From NCBI RefSeq assembly GCF_000621785.1, contig NZ_KK211350.1, positions 38,026-102,025 of the forward strand: a stretch of DNA of 64,000 bases. The letters are read 5' to 3'. Both the position numbers and the translations under genes were made by a program. The notes under the pieces were generated by a model. It saw nothing but the letters and a program-made list of their open reading frames with translations. It did no database searches and was not told the DNA's origin. This DNA is from Ruminococcus flavefaciens ND2009 (lineage in GTDB: Bacteria; Bacillota; Clostridia; Oscillospirales; Ruminococcaceae). Position 1 is the first letter of the stretch. Each line of letters opens with the position of its first letter. Below are positions 39,782-47,963 of the stretch, piece after piece.

Positions 39782-40396
39782 ATGAGCGAAAAAGCGAATA
39801 ATGTGCCCGAGCCGAGTTCGGGTTACAGGGTGTTCAGCTTGATAAAGAAGCTGTTTATATACCTGCTCGCCATAGGGATAATCGTTGCGGCTATAATGTT
39901 CGCGGCTGATCACAGCCCCAATAAATCATTCTTCGGCTACAGGTATTACACCGTACTGACTCCTTCAATGAGTCCGACCTATAAGACAGGCGATATGGTA
40001 TTCGTAAAGCTCCAGAATGCTTCGGATATAAATGTGGGCGATGTCATCACCTTCAATCCCTCAAGCAGCTCGGACGCCTACCTTACCCACAGAGTTACCC
40101 AGAAGCTGGAAAACTATGAGGGCACCGGCGTTACCTGCTTCAGGACAAAGGGCGATGCCAACGACACCGAAGACGCAATGCTTATAGATCAGGCAAGAGT
40201 TATCGGAAGCGTGAAGTTCAGTATCCCCAAGCTGGGATATATCGTCCGCTTCGTGCAGCTGAGATGGTATCTGGTAGCAGCCCTCATAATACTGCTGTGG
40301 ATATTCTTCAGACTGCTCAATATGTATCTCGCCCCCAAGGGTGAGGAAAAGGTCAATACTCCGCAAGAGACCAAATCTGCGGATAAGACGGAGTGA
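39782..40396 (+). CDS. SipW-type signal peptidase I (operon 1)
   Basis: This 204-residue membrane peptidase starts at 39782, where AAGGAGAG is well placed; an upstream frame has no ribosome site. It has an N-terminal helix (about 22-44), the catalytic Ser in LTPSMSPTY (about 62), a His in YLTHRVTQ (about 103) where ordinary bacterial type I peptidases have Lys, and a C-terminal helix (about 165-185). Ser-His signal peptidases of the archaeal/ER type, such as Bacillus SipW, process TasA-like fibre proteins. The next gene encodes such a protein. Confidence 0.9.
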   Translation: MSEKANNVPEPSSGYRVFSLIKKLFIYLLAIGIIVAAIMFAADHSPNKSFFGYRYYTVLTPSMSPTYKTGDMVFVKLQNASDINVGDVITFNPSSSSDAYLTHRVTQKLENYEGTGVTCFRTKGDANDTEDAMLIDQARVIGSVKFSIPKLGYIVRFVQLRWYLVAALIILLWIFFRLLNMYLAPKGEEKVNTPQETKSADKTE

Positions 40397-40427
40397 ACAT
40401 AAAAAATTTTTAAGAGAGGTGCAAGTT

Positions 40428-41588
40428 ATGAAAAACACAAAGGATAATAAAAAGGATAAAAAGGTCCTGATAGGCGCGTTGGGGATAGCCTCTGTTATCG
40501 CAGCAGGCAGCACCTTTGCATGGTTCACTTCCAGCGATGAAGTAACTAACCGCCTGACGGCAGCCGCCGATTACGGCGTTTCCATTACCGAAACATTTAC
40601 TCCTCCCGAGAAATGGCTCCCCGGACAGGAGATCAACAAGGACGTTTCCGCTGTTAACACAGGAAACATCGACGCTTACGTAAGACTGGACCTCAAGCAC
40701 GCCCTCCAGGGTACTCAGCTTGGCGACGGTATCGCTTATACTACAGGCACTGAGCCCACTTTATCAGATGCTGTTGAGCTCACAGATGCTGAGCGCATAC
40801 TCCTCCAGGCAGGCGGTTATCTCGCATATACCGATGCAACAGGCGTTACCGCAGGTCCCATCAACAATTCCAATTCGTTCACTCCTACTGTAAAGGGTCT
40901 CTATATCTTCCGCAGACAGATCACTGACGGCTTCGCTTACTCGGGCTATTACTTCGACGGAAGCAAGTACTACGGTCTTGTAAACACAAAGCTCGCCAAC
41001 GGCGACATCACTGTTGACGGTGTTCTCACTCCCGCCCCTGCTCCTGAAGATAAAGGCACTAAGGACGACGGAAAGCTCACAGGCGTTACCGGTGTGAAGA
41101 TCCAGGATACAAAGAAGCTTGTAACAGGCGCCGTTACTTCCGTTCTCTCAAAGAAGAACGCTACAACAGGTGCCTGGGAAGCAGCTACAGGCTGGAACGA
41201 TGCAACTCATATCCTCGTTAAATATGCAGGCGAGGACACAGCTTCTACAGACGATGACATCGTTATCGCCCTTGAGCTCGACTCTGCAAACAAGTCCATG
41301 TGGACATACAAGCAGGATCTGACAGGCGATACTACCAACGTTGACGGTTACTTCTACTACAATAAGCTCCTGGCAGCAGGCGCAAATACAGGCAACCTCA
41401 TCACAGCAGCTACACTGGACAATTCCGTACAGGCAGGCGCTTACCGCAATCTTACATACGATCTGACCGTTGGTCTTGACAGTGTTCAGATGACTAAGAC
41501 AGAGGGCGGCGTATATCAGAATGATTCCATCACACCTTGGGTATCGGGCGCAAAAGTTGACAGCGGCACAGGTAATCCTACCTGGTAA
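40428..41588 (+). CDS. TasA/camelysin-like SipW-dependent fibre protein (operon 1)
   Basis: A 386-residue exported protein. The N-terminus matches the SipW-dependent signal: a Lys-rich start (NTKDNKKDKK), a helix IGALGIASVIAAGSTFAWFT, then SSDEVTNRLTA. A TasA-like pattern follows (ITETFTPPEKWLPGQ, NTGNIDAYVRLDL). The middle (about 225-260) is a Pro/Lys-rich linker. The start at 40428 follows AGAGGTG. TasA-type proteins polymerise into extracellular fibres. The gene lies 31 bases after its likely peptidase. Confidence 0.85.
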   Translation: MKNTKDNKKDKKVLIGALGIASVIAAGSTFAWFTSSDEVTNRLTAAADYGVSITETFTPPEKWLPGQEINKDVSAVNTGNIDAYVRLDLKHALQGTQLGDGIAYTTGTEPTLSDAVELTDAERILLQAGGYLAYTDATGVTAGPINNSNSFTPTVKGLYIFRRQITDGFAYSGYYFDGSKYYGLVNTKLANGDITVDGVLTPAPAPEDKGTKDDGKLTGVTGVKIQDTKKLVTGAVTSVLSKKNATTGAWEAATGWNDATHILVKYAGEDTASTDDDIVIALELDSANKSMWTYKQDLTGDTTNVDGYFYYNKLLAAGANTGNLITAATLDNSVQAGAYRNLTYDLTVGLDSVQMTKTEGGVYQNDSITPWVSGAKVDSGTGNPTW

Positions 41589-41642
41589 TGAACAGCAAGC
41601 TACGATAGTAAAGCATAAGTCATAACAAAAGGAGGAAAGAGC

Positions 41643-42404
41643 ATGAGAGTAAAAGCATTCATTGCTGCTCTGTGCAGCTCTTTCCTCCTTTTTTCTGCGT
41701 CTGCCCGTGCTTCGGCAGCTGTTCAGCTCCCCGACGGAGCTGTGAAGGGACTCCCCTCAGACCTGACCGCCATGGATTCAGACGGAAATGTGGTCAGCAG
41801 CAGCACAGGCGAATACTTCTTTCACGTTGAGAATATGACCTACGGCGAGACCTATTCCAAGGACGTCCAGCTCATGAACCTCCGCGAGGACAAGGCTTAC
41901 CACATATATTTCTATGTGGAGCCCGTCTCCAAAAACGGCGAGATAGACCTTGAGGAGGAAGTGGACTGCACCATGAGCCTTGACGGCGTTCAGTTCTTTG
42001 AAGGCAACGTCAACGGCAAGGGCAATATTGACCTCACCGAGGAAATACAGGACCTGGGCTACTATGAGCCCGGCGACAGCCATACCCTCTCATGCAGCGT
42101 GGTGTGGTCGGGACTCGATGAGGATATGCTCCATATCGACGAGGGCTCACGCATAGTCACCGACAAGGGCATAACAATAGTCCGCGACAAGAACGGCGAC
42201 CGCCATGTTGAGGGCGAGATAATCTTCAAATGGATATTCTATGCCGCTGTGGACGAAGAATTCGAGCCCCCCGACACCGGTTTCCTGTCCACTAAGGACA
42301 GATTCTGGGCATTAAGTATCGCGGGCTCGGCAGTTCTGGTTGCTGTAATGGCTCTGCTTCTGCTGATAAAGAAGCGCCGCAAGCGCACTGAGGAACAGCA
42401 ATGA
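41643..42404 (+). CDS. sortase-substrate surface protein with PPDTG signal
   Basis: A protein of 253 residues. Signal peptide about 1-28; a mixed beta domain (about 30-205) with an acidic surface; C-terminal PPDTGF at about 214, a hydrophobic helix (about 224-243) and KKRRKRTEE, which is the layout of a cell-wall sorting signal with Pro replacing Leu of LPXTG. The outer domain is not one I can name. AAAGGAGG precedes the ATG. It overlaps the sortase gene by 4 bases, so that enzyme is its likely anchor. It may tether the fibre made from the preceding subunit. Confidence 0.8.
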   Translation: MRVKAFIAALCSSFLLFSASARASAAVQLPDGAVKGLPSDLTAMDSDGNVVSSSTGEYFFHVENMTYGETYSKDVQLMNLREDKAYHIYFYVEPVSKNGEIDLEEEVDCTMSLDGVQFFEGNVNGKGNIDLTEEIQDLGYYEPGDSHTLSCSVVWSGLDEDMLHIDEGSRIVTDKGITIVRDKNGDRHVEGEIIFKWIFYAAVDEEFEPPDTGFLSTKDRFWALSIAGSAVLVAVMALLLLIKKRRKRTEEQQ

Positions 42405-43198
42405 AAAAAGGGATACTTATCACGATATTACTGCTTCTCCTGTTTTCGGGAGCTTATGCGGTATACCGCTATCGGCAGGAGGTCTACCTGCCCGAGAAGC
42501 GTATGACCTCAGCTCTCGATAAGCAGGAGAAGCTTTTTGACCGCGTCCGCCCCGACGTTGAAAATATACCCGTTGCAACTGCGGCGGACAGCCCTGATAT
42601 GCAGCCTGTGACAGGCTCAGAGACAGTCACGGAGGCTGCTGTGCCCTCCCCTGTGGAGGAGGTCAGGAAGGTCTGCTCCGATGCCGTGGGCTGGCTTTAT
42701 GTGCCCGACACCGGCATTGACTACCCCGTTGTGCAGGGCGAGGACAACAGCTTCTACCTTGACCACGGTCTTGACAGAGAGAGCGACCCATTCGGGCTGC
42801 CCTTCCTTGACTGCCGCTGTGCAGGAGACTTTTCGGGGTATACTTCCATCATCTATGCACATAATTTCGAGGGAATGCTTATGTTTGCCCCCGTGGGTCT
42901 GTACAGGGACAGCTCCTATATGGACAGCCACAGACAAGGCTTCCTTGTCACCGACAAGGGCAGGCAGGAGATAGAGTTCTTCGCCTATCTCACAGTCCCC
43001 TCGGACTCACCTATATATAATACGGTATTCATCACCGACAAGGACCGCAGAGAATATGCTGAGCTCCTTCTTCATACGGCGGCGTACCACAGCAGCGTCA
43101 CCGCAGAGGAGCTTTCGGCGAAAAATCTGGTCCTCCTGTCCACCTGTACCTTCGAGTACGACGAGGCAAGAGGAGTCCTTGCAGGTTTTTTTAAATAA
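42401..43198 (+). CDS. class B sortase
   Basis: A 265-residue transpeptidase with an N-terminal membrane anchor (about 4-20) and a linker (25-90). The sortase B fold follows: GWLYVPDTGIDYPVVQ, NSFYLDHG, catalytic His in IIYAHNFEG (about 154), Cys in LSTCTFEYDEARG (about 249) and the Arg of that same segment. Class B enzymes cleave a sorting signal and link proteins to the wall or polymerise pilins. The substrate is probably the PPDTG protein directly upstream. Confidence 0.9.
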   Translation: MKKGILITILLLLLFSGAYAVYRYRQEVYLPEKRMTSALDKQEKLFDRVRPDVENIPVATAADSPDMQPVTGSETVTEAAVPSPVEEVRKVCSDAVGWLYVPDTGIDYPVVQGEDNSFYLDHGLDRESDPFGLPFLDCRCAGDFSGYTSIIYAHNFEGMLMFAPVGLYRDSSYMDSHRQGFLVTDKGRQEIEFFAYLTVPSDSPIYNTVFITDKDRREYAELLLHTAAYHSSVTAEELSAKNLVLLSTCTFEYDEARGVLAGFFK

Positions 43199-43205
43199 TC
43201 ACGAG

Positions 43206-43256
43206 AGATTTCACCTCCTCATACGTCTAATATTATAGAGGAGGCATCCTATGGAA
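43206..43256 (+). promoter_or_regulatory. hairpin and possible ECF promoter before sigma gene 2
   Basis: CCTCCTC and GAGGAGG pair around a loop containing ACGTCTAAT. CGTC is the usual core of ECF-sigma -10 elements, so this may be an autoregulated promoter. The evidence is weak because the -35 is unclear. Confidence 0.35.
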
Positions 43257-43267
43257 AGGAGGCGCTC

Positions 43268-43822
43268 ATGGATAACGGTGCAGGAAACTATCAACGTTAC
43301 CTGAACGGTGACGATGAAGGACTTACCGACCTGATCCGCGATTTCAGCGACGGTCTGGTCCTTTATCTCAACGGCATAACAGGGAATTTCTGCCTTGCCG
43401 AGGAGCTTGCGGAAGACACCTTCTTCAAGCTTGCCGTAAAAAAGCCGAAATTTTCGGGTAAATGCTCCTTTAAAACATGGCTCTATTCCATAGGCCGCAA
43501 TGCCGCCATTGACGGCATGAGAAAGCGGAAACACCTGTCGGACAAGGCTGTCGATGACTTCTATGACCTTTCCGATGAGCGCAGTATCGAGCAGGATTAC
43601 CTGCGCGAGGAACAAAAGATCTCACTTCACAGAGCTATGGAGACCCTGAGCTCAGACTACAGACAGGTGCTCTATCTTACATTTTTTGAAGAGATGAGCA
43701 ACTCTGAGGCTGCAGCTGTAATGCGAAAAAGCAATCGCCAGATCGAAAATCTCCTGTACAGAGCAAAGCTTGCGCTGAGATCAAAGCTTGAAAAGGAGGG
43801 CTTTGAGTATGAGAGACTATAA
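43268..43822 (+). CDS. ECF-type RNA polymerase sigma factor 2
   Basis: A 184-residue ECF sigma factor. Region 2 is at about 15-85 (FCLAEELAEDTFFKLAVK, then FKTWLYSIGRNAAIDGMRKRK). Region 4 is at about 120-178 (SSDYRQVLYLTFFEEMSNSEAAAVMRKSNRQIENLLYRAK). AAAGGAGG precedes the ATG. It shares size and operon plan with the sigma factor at 6313 but is clearly diverged from it. Its 3' end overlaps the next gene by 14 bases. Confidence 0.9.
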   Translation: MDNGAGNYQRYLNGDDEGLTDLIRDFSDGLVLYLNGITGNFCLAEELAEDTFFKLAVKKPKFSGKCSFKTWLYSIGRNAAIDGMRKRKHLSDKAVDDFYDLSDERSIEQDYLREEQKISLHRAMETLSSDYRQVLYLTFFEEMSNSEAAAVMRKSNRQIENLLYRAKLALRSKLEKEGFEYERL

Positions 43823-44990
43823 TAAGATCGCAGATCGCGTTTTTCGGCGCAGAGATGAATACCTTGAAGAAAAAAAGAGAAAAAAAGCTGTATACATAAA
43901 GCGTTTTTCCGTTGCCCTCAGCTGCTGTATAGTTCTCATGCTGGGCCTGGGTATATGGAAAATGGATCTCCTCAGAAGGATCGCTCCCGATGACGGAGAC
44001 TACCACGATGTCCCACCTGTTACGACTACTTCTGTTTCAACTGACATAGGAATCACTACTGAGACTACTGCCCGTACCACCGCATCTGCGGATACTACGA
44101 CAACTGCCGCCGCAGTCACTTCTGACGGCAGCGGCACCACATCAGCCGCAGCAACGTCTGCCGCTGATACCACGGCTTCCACCACAGCCCGTACCACGGC
44201 GCAGGAGCGCCCGTCGGCTGTGACTACAGCCCCACGTACCACCGCTTCGGGCTCTGAGGAGCACATAAGGACTACCTCACAGTCACCGAGGACGACCACT
44301 ACCACACACAGAGGTGAGTCAGGCGCACTTCCCACCACCACAAAGGCAGAAGTGACCTCTACGCCCCGCACTACATCAAGGCATATAACTACCACCACAA
44401 GACCCAGGACTACTACCACCACCCGTATCCATACCACAAGGACTACCACACGGGTAGTCGTGATAACCACTACTACGGCGCCTGTATTCACGCAGCCGCC
44501 TGTTACGTCAACAAGGTGGGGACTGACTACAACGGCTACTACCACCACGATCGTGATGACTACAATAACAGGTCCTCACACTACCGCTCAGCCCGTTGTG
44601 GCGACCACCATGACACAGCCTGCTTATTCAGCCACCACTACGAGCGGCGGTGAGAACCACCCCACTACGCCCACGCTGCCGGCAGGATTTACCGTAGGCA
44701 ATATCTATTACAGGATCATCGGCACCCTGGACAGCTCCGAGAAGCACGGCGAGTTCATAGACTTAGTCAAAGCCATAGACGCCGAGGGCGAGACCACCTT
44801 TGCTACCCTCTACTGCTATGACGCCTACGATCCTCAGGAGCTCTGTGCAGCGCAGTTAGACGGTGACGATACCATCTATCTGTGTATCCCCTATGACAAG
44901 TCTGCGCCGATGCCAAGTCCGCTCCCCAGGAGAGAGGATATAAGCTTTGACCCTCCTGCAAGGGTCACAGACAGGTACAAAAACATATAA
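43809..44990 (+). CDS. single-pass membrane protein with Thr-rich stalk, partner of sigma factor 2
   Basis: The protein has 393 residues with the start at 43809, chosen for AAGGAGG upstream. It has a basic cytoplasmic N-terminus (about 1-35; RRRDEYLEEKKRKK), one membrane helix (about 38-57) and a long Thr-rich stalk (about 70-285, with scattered Arg, Val and Pro). A C-terminal domain of about 105 residues contains GNIYYRIIGTLDSSEKHGEF and TLYCYDAYDPQELC. I do not recognise this domain; two Cys (in YCYD and ELCAAQ) might pair. It is probably a membrane regulator of the coupled sigma factor, by position only. Confidence 0.8.
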   Translation: MRDYNKIADRVFRRRDEYLEEKKRKKAVYIKRFSVALSCCIVLMLGLGIWKMDLLRRIAPDDGDYHDVPPVTTTSVSTDIGITTETTARTTASADTTTTAAAVTSDGSGTTSAAATSAADTTASTTARTTAQERPSAVTTAPRTTASGSEEHIRTTSQSPRTTTTTHRGESGALPTTTKAEVTSTPRTTSRHITTTTRPRTTTTTRIHTTRTTTRVVVITTTTAPVFTQPPVTSTRWGLTTTATTTTIVMTTITGPHTTAQPVVATTMTQPAYSATTTSGGENHPTTPTLPAGFTVGNIYYRIIGTLDSSEKHGEFIDLVKAIDAEGETTFATLYCYDAYDPQELCAAQLDGDDTIYLCIPYDKSAPMPSPLPRREDISFDPPARVTDRYKNI

Positions 44991-45029
44991 AAATGCTCGT
45001 TTTTTTCCGAGCTGACACAATAGTGCAAA

Positions 45030-45072
45030 TGCCCGTACTACCGCAAAAAATGGTCAGTACGGGCAATTTTTG
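45030..45072 (+). terminator. terminator of sigma/Thr-rich operon 2
   Basis: A perfect 10-base stem (45030-45039 with 45056-45065), a 16-base loop, then TTTTT. Confidence 0.8.
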
Positions 45073-45112
45073 TAAGTTCCTCATTTTGTCCACCTAATAT
45101 TTATTTTATAGG

Positions 45113-45141
45113 TTGTTATCAATTCATATTTTGTTTATAAT
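45113..45141 (+). promoter_or_regulatory. sigma-A promoter of the GH30 gene
   Basis: TTGTTA (45113-45118), 17 bases, TATAAT (45136-45141). Confidence 0.75.
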
Positions 45142-45196
45142 AAACATATAGCAATATAGGTGCTATGTGGGATATTATATGTTTGGAGTGATACAA

Positions 45197-47245
45197 TTGA
45201 ATATTATGAAAACTGTAAAGGCAGCTCTTTCCGCTGTGCTCAGCGGCGTAGTTATCGCTGCCTCACTGCCTGCGGCTCCCGTATTCCATACGGACGCGGC
45301 ATCTTTATGTACGATAAATCCGTCCAAGACCTATCAGACTATCAGGGGCTTCGGCGGTATCAACCTTCCCGAATGGGTGGGCTCGGATATGTCCTCCGCT
45401 CAGGTGCAGAAGGCATTCGGCAACGGCGATGATGAGCTGGGTCTCACCATTCTCCGTATATACGTCAGCGACGACAGCAACTCATGGAACAGAGCTGTTC
45501 CCACCGCGCTGGCTGCACAGAAGCTGGGCGCTACCGTATTCGCCACACCATGGAACCCTCCCGCCTCTATAAGAAACACCGTCAACGGCGGCGTTGCAGG
45601 CGGTAAGTACCAGCTCAAAAAGGATAAGTGGGCTGACTATGCAAAGCATCTGAACAACTATGTTAAATTTATGGAGAGCAAGGGCGTCAACCTCTACTCG
45701 GTATCAGTCCAGAACGAGCCTGACTACGCTGCGGACTGGACCTACTGGAGCGCCAATGACCTTGCATCCTTCATCGCTCAGTACGGAAAGCAGGTAACAT
45801 CGGGCACAAAGGCAAAGCTCATGTCTCCCGAGAGCTTCCAGTACCGCAAGGATATATACAACGCTATCCTCAATAACTCAGCGGCTTACAACAACACCGA
45901 CCTCTTCGGCACTCATTTCTACGGCACTCAGCGCAGCCAGATGGACTTCCCTGCCCTTGAAAACAGCGGCAAGGAGATCTGGATGACCGAGGTATATGTC
46001 CCCAACAGTGAGGCAAACTCAAACGAGCGCTGGCCCGAAGCCATAAAGGTATCCGAGAATATCCACAACGGTCTCGTTGTGGGCAACCTCAACGCCTATG
46101 TATGGTGGTATATCAGAAGAAACTACAGCCCCATGAACGAAAACGGCACCATAAGCAAGCGCGGCTACTGCATGGCACAGTTCTCCAAGTTCGTCCGTCC
46201 CGGCGATGTCCGCATCGACGCTACGGAGCAGCCTGCTACAAACGTTCTCGTTTCGGCTTACAAGAATAACAGGAACCAGGTCACCATCGTTGCCGTAAAC
46301 AACAGCGACAATGGCTATGCACAGCAGTTCTCCGTAGGAAAGAATATCTCCGATATCGACCGCTGGAGGACCACAAGCAACGAAAACCTGGCAAAGACCG
46401 AAAACCTTGAATACAGCGGAGACTCCTTCTGGGCTCAGCTTCCCGCAAGAAGCGTCTCCACATTCGTAGTAACTCTTGAGGGCGGCAGTGGAAATGATCA
46501 GCCGAGCGAACCTGTTACCCCTCCCGTCAATACAGACCCTGATGAAAACGGCTATTATTTCCACGACACCTTTGAGGGTGACACCTTCAGCTGGGAGGGT
46601 CACGGCGCAGCAGAGGCTACACTCAGCGGCCGTACCCCCTACAAGGACGCAGAGGCTCTCCTCTCACAGAACCGTGAGAAGGCATGGAACGGTCTCCAGA
46701 AGTCCCTCAGCACAGAAGTGTTCAAGCCCGGCAAGGAGTACAGCTTCAGCGTTTGCGCTGAGTACCTTGAGGGCGATACCCCCACACAGGATTTCGTGCT
46801 CTCACTGCAGTACGCAGACTCTGCGGGAGAGACCAAATTCGCCCACGTTGCACAGGCAACTGCCCTGAAGGGACAGTATGTGCAGCTGGCAAATACAAAC
46901 TTCATGATCCCTGAAGGAGCTTCCGACCTTCTTCTCTATGTTGAGACAACGGAAGGCACCGGAAACTTCTATATCGACGAGGCAATAGGCGCTGTTTCAG
47001 GCACAAAGGTAGACGGCCCCTCTCCCGTCACCTTTGTCCTCGGCGATATAAACTGCGACGGAAATGTTGACAATTTCGACATGATCGCAGCAAGAAGGGC
47101 GCTCATCAGCGGCACATTCAGCAGCAATATCTCATCTCTGGCTGCCGACGTGGATATGAGCGGTGAATACAACGTTACAGACGCATTACTTATACAGCAG
47201 TTCATTCTCGGCAAGATCACAGCCTTCCCCGATAACAGATCCTGA
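45197..47245 (+). CDS. cellulosomal GH30 xylanase with CBM22-like module and dockerin
   Basis: A protein of 682 residues. It has a signal peptide (about 1-33) and a GH30 catalytic domain with its side beta-sandwich (about 35-430). Key residues are the acid/base Glu in VQNEPDYAADW (about 174) and the nucleophile Glu in WMTEVYVP (about 265). The family includes endo-xylanases that cut glucuronoxylan. A carbohydrate-binding module of the CBM22/CBM4-9 kind (about 450-600; FEGDTFSWEGHGAAE) is followed by a dockerin (about 615-680) with loops GDINCDGNVD and ADVDMSGEYN. I take TTG 45197 as start because GGAG lies 8 bases before it, whereas the ATGs at 45167 and 45206 have no well-spaced ribosome site. 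It would act outside the cell on a cellulosome. Confidence 0.9.
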   Translation: MNIMKTVKAALSAVLSGVVIAASLPAAPVFHTDAASLCTINPSKTYQTIRGFGGINLPEWVGSDMSSAQVQKAFGNGDDELGLTILRIYVSDDSNSWNRAVPTALAAQKLGATVFATPWNPPASIRNTVNGGVAGGKYQLKKDKWADYAKHLNNYVKFMESKGVNLYSVSVQNEPDYAADWTYWSANDLASFIAQYGKQVTSGTKAKLMSPESFQYRKDIYNAILNNSAAYNNTDLFGTHFYGTQRSQMDFPALENSGKEIWMTEVYVPNSEANSNERWPEAIKVSENIHNGLVVGNLNAYVWWYIRRNYSPMNENGTISKRGYCMAQFSKFVRPGDVRIDATEQPATNVLVSAYKNNRNQVTIVAVNNSDNGYAQQFSVGKNISDIDRWRTTSNENLAKTENLEYSGDSFWAQLPARSVSTFVVTLEGGSGNDQPSEPVTPPVNTDPDENGYYFHDTFEGDTFSWEGHGAAEATLSGRTPYKDAEALLSQNREKAWNGLQKSLSTEVFKPGKEYSFSVCAEYLEGDTPTQDFVLSLQYADSAGETKFAHVAQATALKGQYVQLANTNFMIPEGASDLLLYVETTEGTGNFYIDEAIGAVSGTKVDGPSPVTFVLGDINCDGNVDNFDMIAARRALISGTFSSNISSLAADVDMSGEYNVTDALLIQQFILGKITAFPDNRS

Positions 47246-47286
47246 CCGGAAATATAAGCCGCTGAGCGCGGCAATACCTCTCATGT

Positions 47287-47552
47287 CAACAGACCCGCAG
47301 GCGGGGAGACTCTGCACTATACTCCCCTACCTGCTTTCGGGTTTGCTGTACCCGCCGTATCCGACAGGATAGCTCGATACAACGGGTATATACAGTATCA
47401 CGCAGAGATCGTTGCGAACACCCTACAAAGACTATAGGCGGTCTTTGTGATATATTGTAAGTAATTCCTTTTTGCTATCCTTCCTTTTGTAAGAGGGCAG
47501 ATCAGAACAGTCTTATCTCCGATTGGGCGGAGGTAGGGCTGTTGCTCTTTTT
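47287..47552 (+). ncRNA. candidate structured RNA or structured 3' UTR
   Basis: No ORF covers this stretch but several stems do. One is at 47289-47349 (GCAGG-C-GGGGAG paired with CTCCCC-TA-CCTGC, plus outer ACAG/CTGT). A small TATCC-GACA-GGATA hairpin lies within an ACCCG/CGGGT stem. ACAAAGAC/GTCTTTGT is at 47425-47448. The last is a 16-pair stem (47506-47521 with 47528-47543) followed by a U-run. That stem includes at least three G-U pairs on the plus strand that would be mismatches on the other, so the RNA is plus-strand. I could not match it to 6S, SRP, tmRNA, RNase P or a T-box. Confidence 0.45.
47506..47552 (+). terminator. terminator with 16-pair stem
   Basis: All 16 positions pair if G-U is allowed, with a 6-base loop and a run of five U. 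It abuts the stop codon of the convergent YolD-like gene. Confidence 0.7.
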
Positions 47553-47952
47553 ACAGGACTATGCCCACTATATCGTCAAGAGGTATCCTGAGACCGCCGC
47601 AGAACACCATCTGCCGCGTGGCTTCCTCTATGAAGCGGACATTGCCCGAAACTGTTATGTACTCCCCGCCTGCCTTGTGCTTGTCGGGGACGAAATAGGT
47701 CACTTCACAGAACGGCTCAGAGGCGATACGCGCCCCTATGAGCTGTATTTTTTTGTTCAGCTCCGCTGCATCGTCGTCGCAGAGCTCCGCCCTGCTGTCG
47801 GTGCGGCGAGCCGACTCCTTCACAGCCTCGTCATAGCCCGTAAGAGCCGCAAAGGGCGCGAACTGCGCCGCGCGGTTACGGCGTGACATCTGTGGTCTGG
47901 TCTGCGAAACATGGTGTGGCAGACCGATTATATCGTTATAGCTGTCTGACAT
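47551..47952 (-). CDS. YolD-like family protein
   Basis: A 133-residue protein with the conserved N-terminal segment MSRRNRAAQFAPFAALTGYD (about 22-41) found in small proteins coded next to UV-repair polymerases. The rest forms a mixed alpha/beta domain (residues 60-133; CEVTYFVPDKHKAGGEYITV). The function is unknown; a link to lesion-bypass polymerase activity is suggested by the conserved pairing. It lies 11 bases after the polymerase, with AGGAGGG before the ATG, so it is in the same LexA-controlled operon. Confidence 0.85.
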   Translation of the reverse strand: MSDSYNDIIGLPHHVSQTRPQMSRRNRAAQFAPFAALTGYDEAVKESARRTDSRAELCDDDAAELNKKIQLIGARIASEPFCEVTYFVPDKHKAGGEYITVSGNVRFIEEATRQMVFCGGLRIPLDDIVGIVL

Positions 47953-47963
47953 TTTTGTCCCTC

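Noticed and set aside
47287..47552. 6S RNA, SRP RNA, tmRNA or T-box leader
   Set aside because: The diagnostic sequences of SRP RNA (GGAAGGAAGCAG-type loop), the T-box (GGGUGGUACCGCG-type) and the tmRNA tag are absent, and the fold lacks the single central bubble expected of 6S.
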